From NCBI RefSeq assembly GCF_007559025.1, contig NZ_CP041765.1, positions 554,679 to 618,678 on the forward strand: a DNA stretch of 64,000 bases, in the 5' to 3' direction. This stretch comes from Tomitella fengzijianii. Its GTDB lineage: Bacteria > Actinomycetota > Actinomycetes > Mycobacteriales > Mycobacteriaceae. The notes below the pieces were generated by a model, which saw only the letters and a program-made list of their open reading frames with translations, made no database searches and was not told where the DNA came from. The translations under genes were made by a program, and so were the position numbers. Positions 38,669 through 47,993 of this stretch are shown here, one piece after another. Position 1 is the first letter of the stretch, and each line of letters starts with the position of its first letter.

Positions 38669-39805
38669 ATGGTGGCAGCGAGCGCGACGCATGCGGTTGG
38701 GGTGTGGGTGGCCGGCGCTGAGCTACGGGCGGAGGTGGAACGCGCCGCAGCAGCGGCGGGTGTACGCCTCACGCGGTCCGAAACGCAGGAATCCGGTTCC
38801 TTGGCGTCGGGTGCGCAGCCGGGCTTGCCGCCCACGGACAGTGAGTGGGGCCGTTGCCCGATCATCGTTCTCGACAGCGCCGCCGCGGCGGCCTGTGAGG
38901 GTGCCGGGTTTCCGCGTCGCCACGCGGTACTGGTCGTGGCCGCGCCCGGCGATGCCGATGCGAGCCTGTGGCAGTGCGCGGTGCGCATCGGGGCGGAGGC
39001 CGTGCTCGAGCTGCCGGACGACGGCCACGCACTGCTCGCGGCGTTCAACCGACATGCGGGCTTCGGGGCGTCGGGCGACGGCGGCGTCATCACGGTCGTC
39101 TCGGGGCACGGCGGTGCGGGTGCATCGATCCTCGCGACCGCGCTCGCACTGACCGCCGACACGTCCGCGCTGCTTGTGGACCTGGACCCCTCCGGGCCCG
39201 GCCTCGACCTTCTGCTGGGGATCGAACGGGACGAGGGACTGCGCTGGCCTGAACTGCGATTGCGGGACGGCCGCGTCGACCCGGACGCCTTGCTCCGCGC
39301 GTTGCCCCGCCGCGGATCGACGACGGTGCTGTCGTCGCCCCCTCCGTCGGGCGCAGCGGATGGATCGTGTGCAGCGCCCCGGGCGGGTGCCGTGCGGTCG
39401 GTGCTCCAATCCGGGCACGACGGCGGGATGACGGTGATCTGCGATGTGTCCCGTCAACGGTCGGAGGCCACTGAGGCGGCGGTCGAGATGGCCGACCTGA
39501 CTGTCCTCGTCGTCGCGGCCGACGTCCCGGCGTGCGCGTCCGCGGTCCGATGCTCCGCGTGGCTCCGGCGGCACACCGAGGACGTCGCGCTGGTGGTGCG
39601 CGGGCCTTCACCCGGCGGCCTGCGCGGCGGGGATGTGGAGGCGGCATTGGGGCTGCCGCTGCTCGCGTCCATGCGCCCGGAACCGCGGCTGGCGAAAGCA
39701 CTCGAACGTGGAGGGCTGACGTTCGCCCGCAGGTCGCCGCTGGCGGGTACCGCGCGCGCAGTCCACCGCCTGCACGCGCGCCGCCCGCAGGCCGGTGCGG
39801 CTTGA
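38669..39805 (+). CDS. ssd: Septum-site-determining-like protein Ssd (CpaE/MinD-like)
   Basis: A 378-residue ParA/MinD-superfamily protein. The N-terminal half is receiver-like as in CpaE/TadZ. The P-loop region reads VVSGHGGAGASILATAL: the signature Lys and the catalytic GKT are replaced, as I recall for Ssd homologues. A conserved LLVDLDPSGPGLDLLLG follows. In M. tuberculosis Ssd affects septation. Its place directly before tadA suggests a TadZ-like pilus-positioning role. I chose the ATG at 38669 behind AGGGGGG. Confidence 0.85.
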   Translation: MVAASATHAVGVWVAGAELRAEVERAAAAAGVRLTRSETQESGSLASGAQPGLPPTDSEWGRCPIIVLDSAAAAACEGAGFPRRHAVLVVAAPGDADASLWQCAVRIGAEAVLELPDDGHALLAAFNRHAGFGASGDGGVITVVSGHGGAGASILATALALTADTSALLVDLDPSGPGLDLLLGIERDEGLRWPELRLRDGRVDPDALLRALPRRGSTTVLSSPPPSGAADGSCAAPRAGAVRSVLQSGHDGGMTVICDVSRQRSEATEAAVEMADLTVLVVAADVPACASAVRCSAWLRRHTEDVALVVRGPSPGGLRGGDVEAALGLPLLASMRPEPRLAKALERGGLTFARRSPLAGTARAVHRLHARRPQAGAA

Positions 39806-39828
39806 CACCCGGATCACCAGCCGGCGCA

Positions 39829-41004
39829 GTGGTCGACGAGCCGCTTCTGGCGCGCGTGCGCGAACGTCTCGCCGGGGCTGCCGGCGTGCCCGCGCCGGCA
39901 GCCGTGGCGGAGGCCGTCCGCGCCGAGGCACGCGGCGTCATCGGGGACGCCGACATGCTGCACGCATTGCGGGAGCTGGAGACCGAACTGGTCGGCGGCG
40001 GCCCGCTCGCTTCGCTGCTCGCCGCCCCTGACGTGTCCGATGTGCTCGTCAACGCTCCCGGCGAGGTCTGGGTCGACCGCGGAGGCGGGCTGGAGCGTAC
40101 AGGGATCAGGTTCGCCGATGAGGCCGCGGTGCGCAGGCTCGCCCAGCGGCTCGCGCTGGCGGCGGGCCGGCGCCTCGATGATGCGCAGCCCTGGGTCGAC
40201 GCGCACCTGGATGCGGCCGACGGAGGCGCCCACATGATCCGGGTGCATGCGGTGCTCTCGCCGGTGGCGCGTCACGGCACCGCGCTGTCGCTGCGGGTGC
40301 TGCGGCCGGCCACACAGAGCCTCGATGCGCTCGCGGCGGGCGGTTCGATAACGCCGGAAGCCTTGCGACTGCTGCGGCGCATCGTCTGTGCGCGGCTGTC
40401 CTTTCTCGTCGCGGGCGGGACGGGTTGCGGGAAGACCACGATGACGTCGGCGTTGCTCGGCGAGGTGGATCGGACCCAGCGGATCGTGTGCGTCGAGGAT
40501 GCGCCGGAGCTCGCGCCGCGCCATCCGCACGTGGTCAATCTGGTCGCCCGGCCCGCCAATGCGGAGGGCGCCGGGGCGATCTCACTGCGGGATCTCGTGC
40601 GTCAGGCGCTGCGCATGAGGCCGGACCGGATCGTGGTCGGCGAGGTGCGCGGTGCGGAGGTGCTCGACATGCTGGCCGCGTTGAACACGGGCCACGAGGG
40701 CGGCGCGTGCACGCTGCACGCCAACTCCCCGAGTGAAGTGCCGGCGCGGATCGAGGCGCTGGCGGCCACCGCCGGCGACGGCTCCCAGTTCGACAGCCGC
40801 GGCCTGCACCGCCAGCTGTGCGCGGCCGTCCAGGTGGTGCTGCACGTTCGGCGCGCGGCGGACGGTCGCCGCGAGCTGGCGGAGATCGCTGTACTCCGAT
40901 ACGGGCCGGCCGGATGCGAGGCGGTGCCGGCGTGGACTGCGGATGGGCCGGGGCCGGGGATCGGCCGATTGCGGGAGCTGCTGGCGGGGACGGAAGCCCC
41001 ATGA
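39829..41004 (+). CDS. tadA: TadA/CpaF secretion ATPase
   Basis: A 391-residue VirB11/TadA ATPase powering pilus assembly. Walker A is [16 protein letters not shown] (about residue 200), the Asp box [12 protein letters not shown] (about 222), Walker [16 protein letters not shown] (about 265) and the His box [15 protein letters not shown] (about 290). Length is normal. Start is uncertain: GTG at 39829, or a TTG at 39802 overlapping the ssd stop as TTGA. It leads tadB, tadC, a Flp-like pilin gene and two tadE-like genes. Confidence 0.92.
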   Translation: MVDEPLLARVRERLAGAAGVPAPAAVAEAVRAEARGVIGDADMLHALRELETELVGGGPLASLLAAPDVSDVLVNAPGEVWVDRGGGLERTGIRFADEAAVRRLAQRLALAAGRRLDDAQPWVDAHLDAADGGAHMIRVHAVLSPVARHGTALSLRVLRPATQSLDALAAGGSITPEALRLLRRIVCARLSFLVAGGTGCGKTTMTSALLGEVDRTQRIVCVEDAPELAPRHPHVVNLVARPANAEGAGAISLRDLVRQALRMRPDRIVVGEVRGAEVLDMLAALNTGHEGGACTLHANSPSEVPARIEALAATAGDGSQFDSRGLHRQLCAAVQVVLHVRRAADGRRELAEIAVLRYGPAGCEAVPAWTADGPGPGIGRLRELLAGTEAP

Positions 41005-41022
41005 CGGCCGGCCGGCGAGGGG

Positions 41023-41853
41023 GTGTGTGAGGTGGACGCGGGTACTGCGGCGACCGCACTGCTGGGAGCCGCCTTGTGGATGGTGCCGGGGCCGCCGTCG
41101 CTCAAGCGGGTTCGCGAGTGGGAACGTACGGACGGGCCCCATACAGGCCGGTGGCGAGTCGTCGGCTCCTGCGCGGCGATCGCCACCCTCGTCGCCGGCG
41201 CACTTTGGGGAGCGGGTCCTGCGTTGTGCGTGGTCGTGGCGACCGTGACCGTCCTGCACCTCCGGGCGCGCCGGCGCGCTGCGGCGCGATACCGGGAGGA
41301 GTCCGCGCAGCTGGCCGCGGCCCTCGAGATCGTCGTCGCCGAACTGCGCGTGGGCGCGCACCCCGGCCGCGCGTGCGAGGCCGCGGCCTCGCACGCGCGG
41401 AAGGGGGCTGTGGCCGTGCGTCTCGCCAGGGCGTCGGCGCAGGCGCAGCTCGGGGGCTCGATATCGCGGGTGCTGGCGGCCGGGGACGGAACGGTCGCCG
41501 AGAAGCCAAGCGGTCTGGATCACGACTGGCGGCGGCTCGCCGTGGTGTGGGCGGTTGCCGAACGCCGTGGAATCGCGCTGGGCAGCCTCCTCGACGCCGC
41601 GCGCGCCGACCTGGCCGTGCGCGTGTCTTTCCGGCGACGCGCCGAGTCCGGGCTCGCAGGAGCCAGGTCCACCGCGGCGATCCTGGCGGCGTTGCCGGTG
41701 GTCGGGATCGGGTTCGGGCACCTTATGGGCGCGGCGCCGCTGACGGTGCTGACCGGTGGTGGAGCCGGAGGCGTTCTGCTGATCGCGGGGGTGCTGTTCG
41801 ATTGCGCCGGACTCGTCTGGGCAGAACGGATCATGTCGGGAGCCGCTCGGTGA
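41023..41853 (+). CDS. tadB: TadB-like pilus assembly membrane protein
   Basis: A 276-residue T2SS-F-type inner-membrane protein. Hydrophobic segments occur near residues 48-75 and at the C-terminus (about 215-265). The cytoplasmic part has the GspF-like [26 protein letters not shown] pattern (split: [23 protein letters not shown]) and [20 protein letters not shown]. It probably forms the platform with TadC. GTG start 18 bp after tadA; the stop overlaps tadC by GTGA. This group is shorter than proteobacterial TadB. Confidence 0.85.
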   Translation: MCEVDAGTAATALLGAALWMVPGPPSLKRVREWERTDGPHTGRWRVVGSCAAIATLVAGALWGAGPALCVVVATVTVLHLRARRRAAARYREESAQLAAALEIVVAELRVGAHPGRACEAAASHARKGAVAVRLARASAQAQLGGSISRVLAAGDGTVAEKPSGLDHDWRRLAVVWAVAERRGIALGSLLDAARADLAVRVSFRRRAESGLAGARSTAAILAALPVVGIGFGHLMGAAPLTVLTGGGAGGVLLIAGVLFDCAGLVWAERIMSGAAR

Positions 41854-42680
41854 GCCCGTTGGTACTTCTGTTGCTGGTCGGCGTGCTCGTGGTGCTCCCG
41901 GCGCATGCGGGACGGCTGCGTGCAGTGGTGCGCCCGCCGCTATCCGCGGTCGACGCAGCGGCGTCGCCACGGGTGACCGTGCGGACTCTCGCCACGGGGG
42001 TGCTGGCGAAACTGCGGCGCGAGGATCTTCTCCCACTGGCAGGCGGCACGGTGATCGCGGTGGTGGCGGGAGGGGCGCTCGGAGCCTGCATCGGTGCGGC
42101 GCTGTCCGCGGCGGCGATGTGGGCGACGCGACGGTGGGTGGCGCGCGTGGTCCCCGACGACCCGCTCGCTGTGGCCGCCGCGCTCGACCTGCTGGCCGCC
42201 TGCCTGCAGGCGGGTCTGGCGGTCCCGGACGCGGCGGTTGCCGCTGCGCAGGTGTGCGACCCGGTCGCGCTGAACAGCGCCGGTCTGGCCCGTGACACGG
42301 CTGCGCGCGGCGGCCACTTCGGTGCGGCACCACGACTGGCAACCGCGTTGCGCAGGGTCGCCGACCTGCTCTCGCTCGGAGGCGATCCCGCCGATGCATG
42401 GGAAGTGCTGGCTGCGGAGAAGGGGCTGGAGCCGATGGCGCGGTTGGCGCGGCGCAGCGCCGACTCGGGTGCCTCGCTCGCGAGCGAGGCGGGGCGGCTC
42501 GCGGACGACTTTCGTACGCGCGCGGCGGATTCGGCGGTCGCGTCGGCGGAGAAGGCCGGCGTCGCCATCGCGGGGCCGTTGGGCGTCTGTTTCCTGCCTG
42601 CCTTCGTCTGTCTCGGCATAGCGCCGGTGATCGTCGGGCTCGCGGGGGACATCCTCGGCGGAGGACTCGGTGCCCCATGA
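41850..42680 (+). CDS. tadC: TadC-like pilus assembly membrane protein
   Basis: A 276-residue GspF-domain protein. An N-terminal helix (LVLLLLVGVLVVLPAHA) and a second segment near 65-90 precede the domain with DPLAVAAALDLLAACLQAGL and LRRVADLLSLGGDPADAWE; the C-terminus is two hydrophobic helices (AGPLGVCFLPAFVCLGIAPV). It pairs with TadB as the membrane platform. GTGA overlap with tadB. A 111-bp gap with a good ribosome binding site precedes the pilin-like gene. Confidence 0.85.
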   Translation: MSPLVLLLLVGVLVVLPAHAGRLRAVVRPPLSAVDAAASPRVTVRTLATGVLAKLRREDLLPLAGGTVIAVVAGGALGACIGAALSAAAMWATRRWVARVVPDDPLAVAAALDLLAACLQAGLAVPDAAVAAAQVCDPVALNSAGLARDTAARGGHFGAAPRLATALRRVADLLSLGGDPADAWEVLAAEKGLEPMARLARRSADSGASLASEAGRLADDFRTRAADSAVASAEKAGVAIAGPLGVCFLPAFVCLGIAPVIVGLAGDILGGGLGAP

Positions 42681-42791
42681 CAGGACGTGCGCCGGCGCGT
42701 CAGGCGGCCGCGCGCGGTGCGACAACGACTTCCGCCGGACGTAATGCACCGGCGGAGACCAGGAAACGGACGAACACGGGAGGGGAATTCG

Positions 42792-43232
42792 ATGGTGGAC
42801 GCGACCGGAGTGGTCATCGACGACATGCCGGACGACAGGGCACGGGGCGATCTGGTGCCGGAGTACTCGGTGCTGGAGAACCCGGTGCCGTCGGATGCGG
42901 TGGAAGGGGAGGGGCTAGCGGAGGGCACAGCGTGGACAGAAGCAGAAGAGGAACACTGCGGCTGCTTCGGGCCGGGCACAGGGGGCGATCCCGGCCTGAT
43001 GCGCGGGCTTGTCCGCACCGCGGTGGGCAAGGCGCGTGACGTGACCGACGAGGTGCGGCTGCGTCTGATGCTCGCGGCGTCCGGGGATGACGGGATGAGC
43101 ACCGTCGAGTATGCGATCGGGACGATCGCCGCGGCCGCGTTCGGCGCTGTGCTCTACCAGGTGGTCACCGGAGACGACATCGTCTCCGCGCTCACGGGGA
43201 TCATCGACGACGCGCTCGCGACCAGCGTGTGA
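42792..43232 (+). CDS. DUF4244 Flp-like prepilin with long N-terminal extension
   Basis: A 146-residue protein whose C-terminal 45 residues are a class III pilin: GDDG then MSTVEYAIGTIAAAAFGAVLY, with cleavage expected after Gly101 and Glu at +5. Relatives are usually about 65-80 residues, but here about 100 residues precede the cleavage site: an acidic stretch, a CGCFGPGTGGDPG element and a basic helix. The ATG at 42792 has a strong GGGAGGGG. A later in-frame ATG at 42999 would give a normal 77-residue prepilin but lacks a good ribosome binding site. The next gene overlaps by GTGA. Confidence 0.85.
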   Translation: MVDATGVVIDDMPDDRARGDLVPEYSVLENPVPSDAVEGEGLAEGTAWTEAEEEHCGCFGPGTGGDPGLMRGLVRTAVGKARDVTDEVRLRLMLAASGDDGMSTVEYAIGTIAAAAFGAVLYQVVTGDDIVSALTGIIDDALATSV

Positions 43233-43705
43233 CACGCATCGTCGGGCGGGGAGGCGCGTCCGCGGCGACGCGCCTCCCCGCGCCCGGCCCGGATCGCGGT
43301 GAGGGCAGTGCTCCGCGCGGTGCCGGCCATCGGCGTGGCGAGAGCGGAATGGCCACCGTCGAGGCCGCGATCGCGCTGGCCGCGCTCGTGGTGGTGATCG
43401 CGGCCTGCGTGGCGGCGGTGATGACGGTGGTCACGCAGGTGCGCTGCGTGGATGCGGCCCGCGAGGTGGCGCGGCTCGCGGCGCGGGCGGACGGTCGCGC
43501 CGTGGATGCCGGGCGCCGGATACTCCCGGATGCGCGGATCGACGTGACGACCTCCGACGGGATGGTCGTGGCCGTCGTGTCCGTGGACGCGCCGGTACTG
43601 CCGATGTCGCTGTCCGCGACGTCGGTGGCAGCGGTCGAACCAGGGGGCGCCGCGGGGGGCCGCGCAGCAGGGGGCGGAGCAGCGGCGGACGGAGCAGCGG
43701 GATGA
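43229..43705 (+). CDS. tadE: TadE-like pseudopilin
   Basis: A 158-residue protein with a prepilin-type segment ESGMATVEAAIALAALVVVIA (split: SGMATVEAAIAL, AALVVVIAAC), Glu at +5 after the predicted G|M cleavage near residue 40. A pilin-like mature part with CVDAAREVARLAARAD follows, then a Gly/Ala-rich tail. TadE-type minor pilins take part in pilus assembly or initiation. GTGA and ATGA overlaps tie it to both neighbours. Confidence 0.85.
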   Translation: MTRIVGRGGASAATRLPAPGPDRGEGSAPRGAGHRRGESGMATVEAAIALAALVVVIAACVAAVMTVVTQVRCVDAAREVARLAARADGRAVDAGRRILPDARIDVTTSDGMVVAVVSVDAPVLPMSLSATSVAAVEPGGAAGGRAAGGGAAADGAAG

Positions 43706-44091
43706 CCGGTGCGCGACGTGCGCCGCGGGAGGCCGGGTCGGCCACGGTGTTCGCCGCGCTCGGCATGCTGGCCGTCCTCGCGTTCACGGCGCTGTGCGTG
43801 CAGGTGGGCGGCGCGGTGGTGGCGCGGCATCGGGCGCAGGCGGCGGCCGATCTGGCCGCGCTCGCCGCGGCGGCGGCCCTGGCGGACGGCGCGGAGGCAT
43901 GTTCGGCCGCTCGCCCGGTGGCGCGGCGGAACGGGGCCGGGGTCTCGGCGTGCGAGGTGGAGGGCCGGACGGTTCTGGTACATGCGACGGCGTCGCTGCC
44001 GCTGCGCGGATTTCCGGGACCGGACGTCGCCGAGGCGGTGGCGCGCGGCGGCTGGAACGTCGGCCGGCCGGCCGACGTGGAGGCGGGGTGA
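43702..44091 (+). CDS. TadE-like membrane protein (Rv3654c-like)
   Basis: A 129-residue protein with one hydrophobic helix (TVFAALGMLAVLAFTALCVQ, about residues 15-34) followed by VVARHRAQAAADLAALAAA, the TadE/TadG-like signature of flanking 'helicase/secretion neighbourhood' proteins. Two further cysteines (CSAARP, CEVEGR) may pair outside the membrane. It ends the tad operon and converges with the helicase gene. Confidence 0.82.
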   Translation: MTGARRAPREAGSATVFAALGMLAVLAFTALCVQVGGAVVARHRAQAAADLAALAAAAALADGAEACSAARPVARRNGAGVSACEVEGRTVLVHATASLPLRGFPGPDVAEAVARGGWNVGRPADVEAG

Positions 44092-44115
44092 CCCGGCCCG
44101 TGCCGATTGCGGCGT

Positions 44116-46458
44116 CTATCCCGCGCCGCGGCCCAGTTCTCCCAGCACTGCCCGCAGCAGAGCGATGGCGCCGGCCTTGGACAGCGGCTCGTTGCCGTTG
44201 CCGCACTTGGGCGACTGGATGCACGACGGGCAGCCCGAGGCGCACTCGCAGGCGGCGACTGCGTCATGCGTGGCGCGCAGCCACCGGGCCAGCTCGGCGT
44301 GCCCCCGGTCCGCGAACCCGGCGCCTCCCGGGTGCCCGTCGTAGACGAACACCGTCGGCAGGCCCGTGTCCGCGTGCAGCGCGGTCGACACCCCGCCGAT
44401 GTCCCACCTGTCGCACGTGGCCACCAGCGGCAGCAGCCCGATCGCGGCGTGTTCCGCGGCGTGCAGGGCGCCGGGGAAGTCGGCCTCCACCAGGCCTGCG
44501 TCTGTGAGTAGTTCCGGCGTCACGGTGTACATCACCGCGCGGGTGGGAAGCACCCCCGGCGGCATGTCGAGGTCCACCTGGTCGAGCACCTCGCCGGTGT
44601 GCAGGGTGCGCAGGAACCCCACGACCTGGTGCGTCACCTCGACGGAGACCGAGGCCACAGTCACTTCGCCGAAGTCCTCGCGGGCGTGCACGTCGGTGAT
44701 CTCGATGGAGGTGTCCTCGCGTGAGTGCGTGGTCCAGTCCGGCTCCTCGGCATGTACGAGGGCGATCCCGTCCTCCAGGTCGAGTTCGTCGACGACGAAT
44801 GAGTCGCCCTGGTGGATGTGCACTGCGCCGGGGTGGATCGTCGCGGGCGCGCGTGCGGAGTCGACCGTGCCGAGCAGTCTGCCGGTCTCCGCATCCACGA
44901 TCGCCACCTCGCGGCCGCCGGAGCCGCGGATGTCGACGTCGCCGTGGGGCCGGACATCCGCGGTGGGGTACCAGCCGCCGCGGCGGCGCCGCAGCAGGCC
45001 GTCCGCGGCCAGGGCCTCGACCACTTCACCCGCGCCCAGCTCCTGGACCTCGGCGGCGGTCAGCGGCGATTCCACCGCCGCGCAGAGCAGCTGCGGGCCC
45101 AGCACGTACGGATTGGCCGGGTCGGTGACGGTGGCCTCGACAGGCCGTTCGAGCAGCGCCGCGGGGTGGTGCACCAAGTAGGTGTCCAGCGGATCACCGC
45201 GGGCCACCAGCACCACCAGCGAGCCCTCCCCGCGGCGGCCCGCCCGGCCCGCCTGCTGCCAGAACGACGCGACCGTCCCCGGGTACCCGGCGACCACCAC
45301 CGCGTCGAGCCCGGCGATGTCGACCCCGAGCTCCAGCGCGTTCGTCGTCGCGACGCCGAGCAGCGCGCCGTCGGCCAGCGCGGTCTCCAGCGCGCGCCGG
45401 TCGTCGGCGAGGTACCCGGCGCGGTAGGCGGCGATGCGGTCGGCGAGCTCGGGCACGGCGTCGCCGACGAGTCCGGATGCGGTGAGCGCGGTGATCTCGG
45501 CGCCGCGCCGTGACCGCACGAAGGTGAGGGTGCGCGCCCCCTCCACCACGAGGTCGGCCATGATCCGCGCCGCCTCGGCGCCCGCCGACCGCCGGACGGG
45601 CGCCCCGTTCTCCCCGGTGACCTCCGGCAGCAGCGGCGGCTCCCACAGGGCGACGGTCCGGGGGCCGTGCGGCGAGGCGTCGTCGGTGACCTCGGCGACG
45701 TCGGCGCCCACCAGCCGGGACGCCGCCGCGCCCGGTTGCGACGTGGTGGCGCTGGCCAGCACGAACACCGGCGTCGCGCCGAACCTGGCGCACAGGCGCC
45801 GGAGCCGCCGCAGGATGAGGGCGACGTTGGATCCGAACACGCCGCGGTAGGAGTGGCACTCGTCGACGACGACATACCGCAGGCGGCGGAAGAACTGGCT
45901 CCATCGGGCGTGGCCGCCCAGCATTCCGAGATGCAGCATGTCCGGATTGGTGAACACCCACCGCGAATGGGCGCGCACCCACTCGCGCACCTCGCGGGGG
46001 GTGTCGCCGTCGTAGGAGGCGGGGTTGACGGGCGCCGGGGCCGGCGATGTGGCGCCGGACGACTCGACCTCGGCGCACAGCGCGTTCACCGCGCGCAACT
46101 GGTCGGCGCCGAGGGCCTTGGTGGGGGAGAGGTACAGCGCTGTCGCGCGCGGGTCGGCATACAACGCGCTCAGCACGGGCAGGTGGTATCCCAACGATTT
46201 GCCCGACGCGGTCCCGGTGGACACCACCACGTGCCGACCCGCATGCGCGTGCTCGGCCACCGACGCCTGGTGCAGCCACGGCCGCGGGATGCCGGAGGAC
46301 TGCAACGCCGCGACGACGCCGGAGTGCGCCCAGACCGGCCACTCGGTGTGGCGGGCCTCGCGCCCGGGGAGGTCGACCGCGTGCGTGAGCACCTCCGGCG
46401 CGGCGGCGCCCGCGAGCACGTGTGCGAGAAGCTCGCGTCCGAAGCTCGTCGCCGTCAC
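44116..46458 (-). CDS. DECH-box helicase with C-terminal Cys cluster (Rv3649/SftH-like)
   Basis: A 780-residue superfamily 2 helicase. Motif I is STGTASGKSLGYHLP (about residue 75), Ia SPTKALGADQL, motif II VVVDECHSYRG (about 180), motif III ASATTSQPG, motif VI QQAGRAGRRGEG (about 410). A DUF1998-type C-terminal domain carries four cysteines (CECASGCPSCIQSPKCGNGN), probably for zinc. It is an ATP-dependent 3'-5' DNA helicase family of unknown pathway. I chose the GTG giving VTATSFGREL, with AGGGGAG about 8 nt upstream. Confidence 0.9.
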   Translation of the reverse strand: MTATSFGRELLAHVLAGAAAPEVLTHAVDLPGREARHTEWPVWAHSGVVAALQSSGIPRPWLHQASVAEHAHAGRHVVVSTGTASGKSLGYHLPVLSALYADPRATALYLSPTKALGADQLRAVNALCAEVESSGATSPAPAPVNPASYDGDTPREVREWVRAHSRWVFTNPDMLHLGMLGGHARWSQFFRRLRYVVVDECHSYRGVFGSNVALILRRLRRLCARFGATPVFVLASATTSQPGAAASRLVGADVAEVTDDASPHGPRTVALWEPPLLPEVTGENGAPVRRSAGAEAARIMADLVVEGARTLTFVRSRRGAEITALTASGLVGDAVPELADRIAAYRAGYLADDRRALETALADGALLGVATTNALELGVDIAGLDAVVVAGYPGTVASFWQQAGRAGRRGEGSLVVLVARGDPLDTYLVHHPAALLERPVEATVTDPANPYVLGPQLLCAAVESPLTAAEVQELGAGEVVEALAADGLLRRRRGGWYPTADVRPHGDVDIRGSGGREVAIVDAETGRLLGTVDSARAPATIHPGAVHIHQGDSFVVDELDLEDGIALVHAEEPDWTTHSREDTSIEITDVHAREDFGEVTVASVSVEVTHQVVGFLRTLHTGEVLDQVDLDMPPGVLPTRAVMYTVTPELLTDAGLVEADFPGALHAAEHAAIGLLPLVATCDRWDIGGVSTALHADTGLPTVFVYDGHPGGAGFADRGHAELARWLRATHDAVAACECASGCPSCIQSPKCGNGNEPLSKAGAIALLRAVLGELGRGAG

Positions 46459-46562
46459 CGTCCCGCTCCCCTCATCGCCGTCCCACTCCTCCCGCGCGTG
46501 GCACCCGGGTTCCGCGGATGCGCGTTCGCGCAGGTATGACCGCCGCACGATATTCGGATTCG

Positions 46563-46614
46563 TTGACTATGTGATCTGCGCCTCTGTACTATCCGCCTTG
46601 AGTTATTAGTCACA
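46563..46614 (+). promoter_or_regulatory. Sigma-A-like promoter with CRP-like box for the short Gly/Ser protein
   Basis: TTGACT (46563-46568) and TACTAT (46587-46592) are separated by 18 bp, the best -35/-10 pair in the window. TGAGTTATTAGTCACA at 46599-46614 matches TGTGA-N6-TCACA at 8 of 10 positions with a perfect right half, and sits on the expected start site, a place suited to repression. The leader would be about 80 nt. Confidence 0.6.
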
Positions 46615-46681
46615 TGAGAAACATCAACCACATCAGTCACGCGTTCCGGTCCGTCGGGACGTCGCTTCCACGGAGGTCCCC

Positions 46682-47176
46682 ATGAGTATCACCCGCACTC
46701 GCAGCGCCGTCGCAGGCGGCGTCGCGCTCGCCGCCGCAGCAGCCCTGGCACTGCCCGCGGTGGCCTCGGCGGCGCCGCAGAACAACAGCCCGCTCGGCAG
46801 CATCATGGACGCGGGGTCGTCGCAGTCGGCGATGCCGGACCCGGGGTCGCTCCAGTCGTCGCTGGGCAGCGTCGTCGCTCCCGTCGCCAGCCTGGCCGCG
46901 CCGCTGGGGAGCCTGCTGGCACCGGTGGGCAGCCTCGCCGGCTCGCTGGCCTCGGCGATCGTGCTGCCGGCGGGAAGCCTGCTGGCGCCGCTCGGCAGCG
47001 CCGTGCCGGGAAGCTCCGGCAGTGCGGCCCCCGGCAGCAGCAGTGTTCTGCCGCTGCCGGACACGGGCAGCACGCAATCGTCCGGGACCGGAGGCGGGTC
47101 CTCCGACACTGGCAGCGCCGGCCAGTTCGACGACCTCATCGCGACGCTCACGAACCTGTTCACCGGGATGTCCTGA
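46682..47176 (+). CDS. Secreted Gly/Ser-rich protein (164 aa)
   Basis: An unrecognised exported protein. The signal peptide VAGGVALAAAAALALPAVASA ends in ASA-AP near residue 33 (given as AGGVALAAAAALALP plus AVASAA). The mature part repeats PLGSLLAPVGSLAGSL-type units (LAAPLGSLLAPVGS, LLAPLGS) and GS dipeptides, then a Gly/Ser/Thr linker and a short C-terminal helix DDLIATLTNLFTGM. It resembles the 818-residue protein in style. It has its own strong promoter and an ACGGAGG ribosome binding site. It occupies the place of cspA in M. tuberculosis gene order. Confidence 0.85.
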   Translation: MSITRTRSAVAGGVALAAAAALALPAVASAAPQNNSPLGSIMDAGSSQSAMPDPGSLQSSLGSVVAPVASLAAPLGSLLAPVGSLAGSLASAIVLPAGSLLAPLGSAVPGSSGSAAPGSSSVLPLPDTGSTQSSGTGGGSSDTGSAGQFDDLIATLTNLFTGMS

Positions 47177-47221
47177 CCGGGACCGGCGCGATACGTCGGC
47201 GCGCGACGCTACTATTCGCGG

Positions 47222-47812
47222 GTGCAGCAGCTGTCCCTCTTCGCGGCGGAGTCCGAGGAGCCCTCGCCGTCCGATCTCGCCGGATTGCTCGCCGCGGGCG
47301 GGCACGCGGTGGCGACCGGTGCGGGGGCCCGCATCTCCATCATCGTCGACGACCCATGGCGCGCCCGCGCGATCCTGCTGATGATGGAACAGGCGTTGCC
47401 GGCGGGACGCCCGCAGGCCGCCGAGATCCTCGAAACCGACGAGGGGCGCCGGCTTGCGCGCACGGATCCCGCGCCGGAACTGCGGCGGCTTGCCGGGCAG
47501 TGGCAGCGCGGCGCGGCCAAACGCGTCCCAGACGGGTGGACTCCCTCGGCGAGGGCGCTGCGCGCGTGGTCCCTCGCTGCGGGGCGGGCCGTCGACGGGC
47601 ATTACCTGCTGGGCCTCGATCCGCATGCCGAACAGACGCATCAACCGCTGGCCGCGGCGCTCGCTCGCGCCGGGATCGCCGTCACGGTGATCGGCCCGCG
47701 CGGCGGCGGGCCGGCGGTGCGCGTGACGGGTCGGCGTCGGCTCGCGCGGCTCCGCGAGAACATCGGCGATCCGCCACCGGACGCCCCGCCGGACGCGTGG
47801 CCGCCGGTGTGA
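47222..47812 (+). CDS. Conserved hypothetical protein (Rv3647c-like)
   Basis: A 196-residue cytoplasmic protein found next to topA in Mycobacteriales. It starts MQQLSLFAAE, has a mixed alpha/beta middle (ARISIIVDDPWRARAIL, LLMMEQALPAG) and a basic C-terminal half (RVTGRRRLARLRENIGDPP). I see no catalytic motif. TACTAT ends 6 nt before the GTG with no Shine-Dalgarno, so it is probably leaderless. A 181-bp gap without features separates it from topA. Confidence 0.85.
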   Translation: MQQLSLFAAESEEPSPSDLAGLLAAGGHAVATGAGARISIIVDDPWRARAILLMMEQALPAGRPQAAEILETDEGRRLARTDPAPELRRLAGQWQRGAAKRVPDGWTPSARALRAWSLAAGRAVDGHYLLGLDPHAEQTHQPLAAALARAGIAVTVIGPRGGGPAVRVTGRRRLARLRENIGDPPPDAPPDAWPPV

Positions 47813-47993
47813 TCGGCACCGACGGTGAGACGCGCCCGGGTCGGGTGTGCAAGTCTGGTGGCGATGCCGGGATGGCGCATCGGCGGTCGGCATTGCACAC
47901 GACCGACGGTCGCTGAGTATGGTCGTGTTCCGGTAGCGGCGGGTGCGGTGCGCCGGCTCGCGCGGCGCGACTCGGAAAGGGTTTGGTCAGCAG

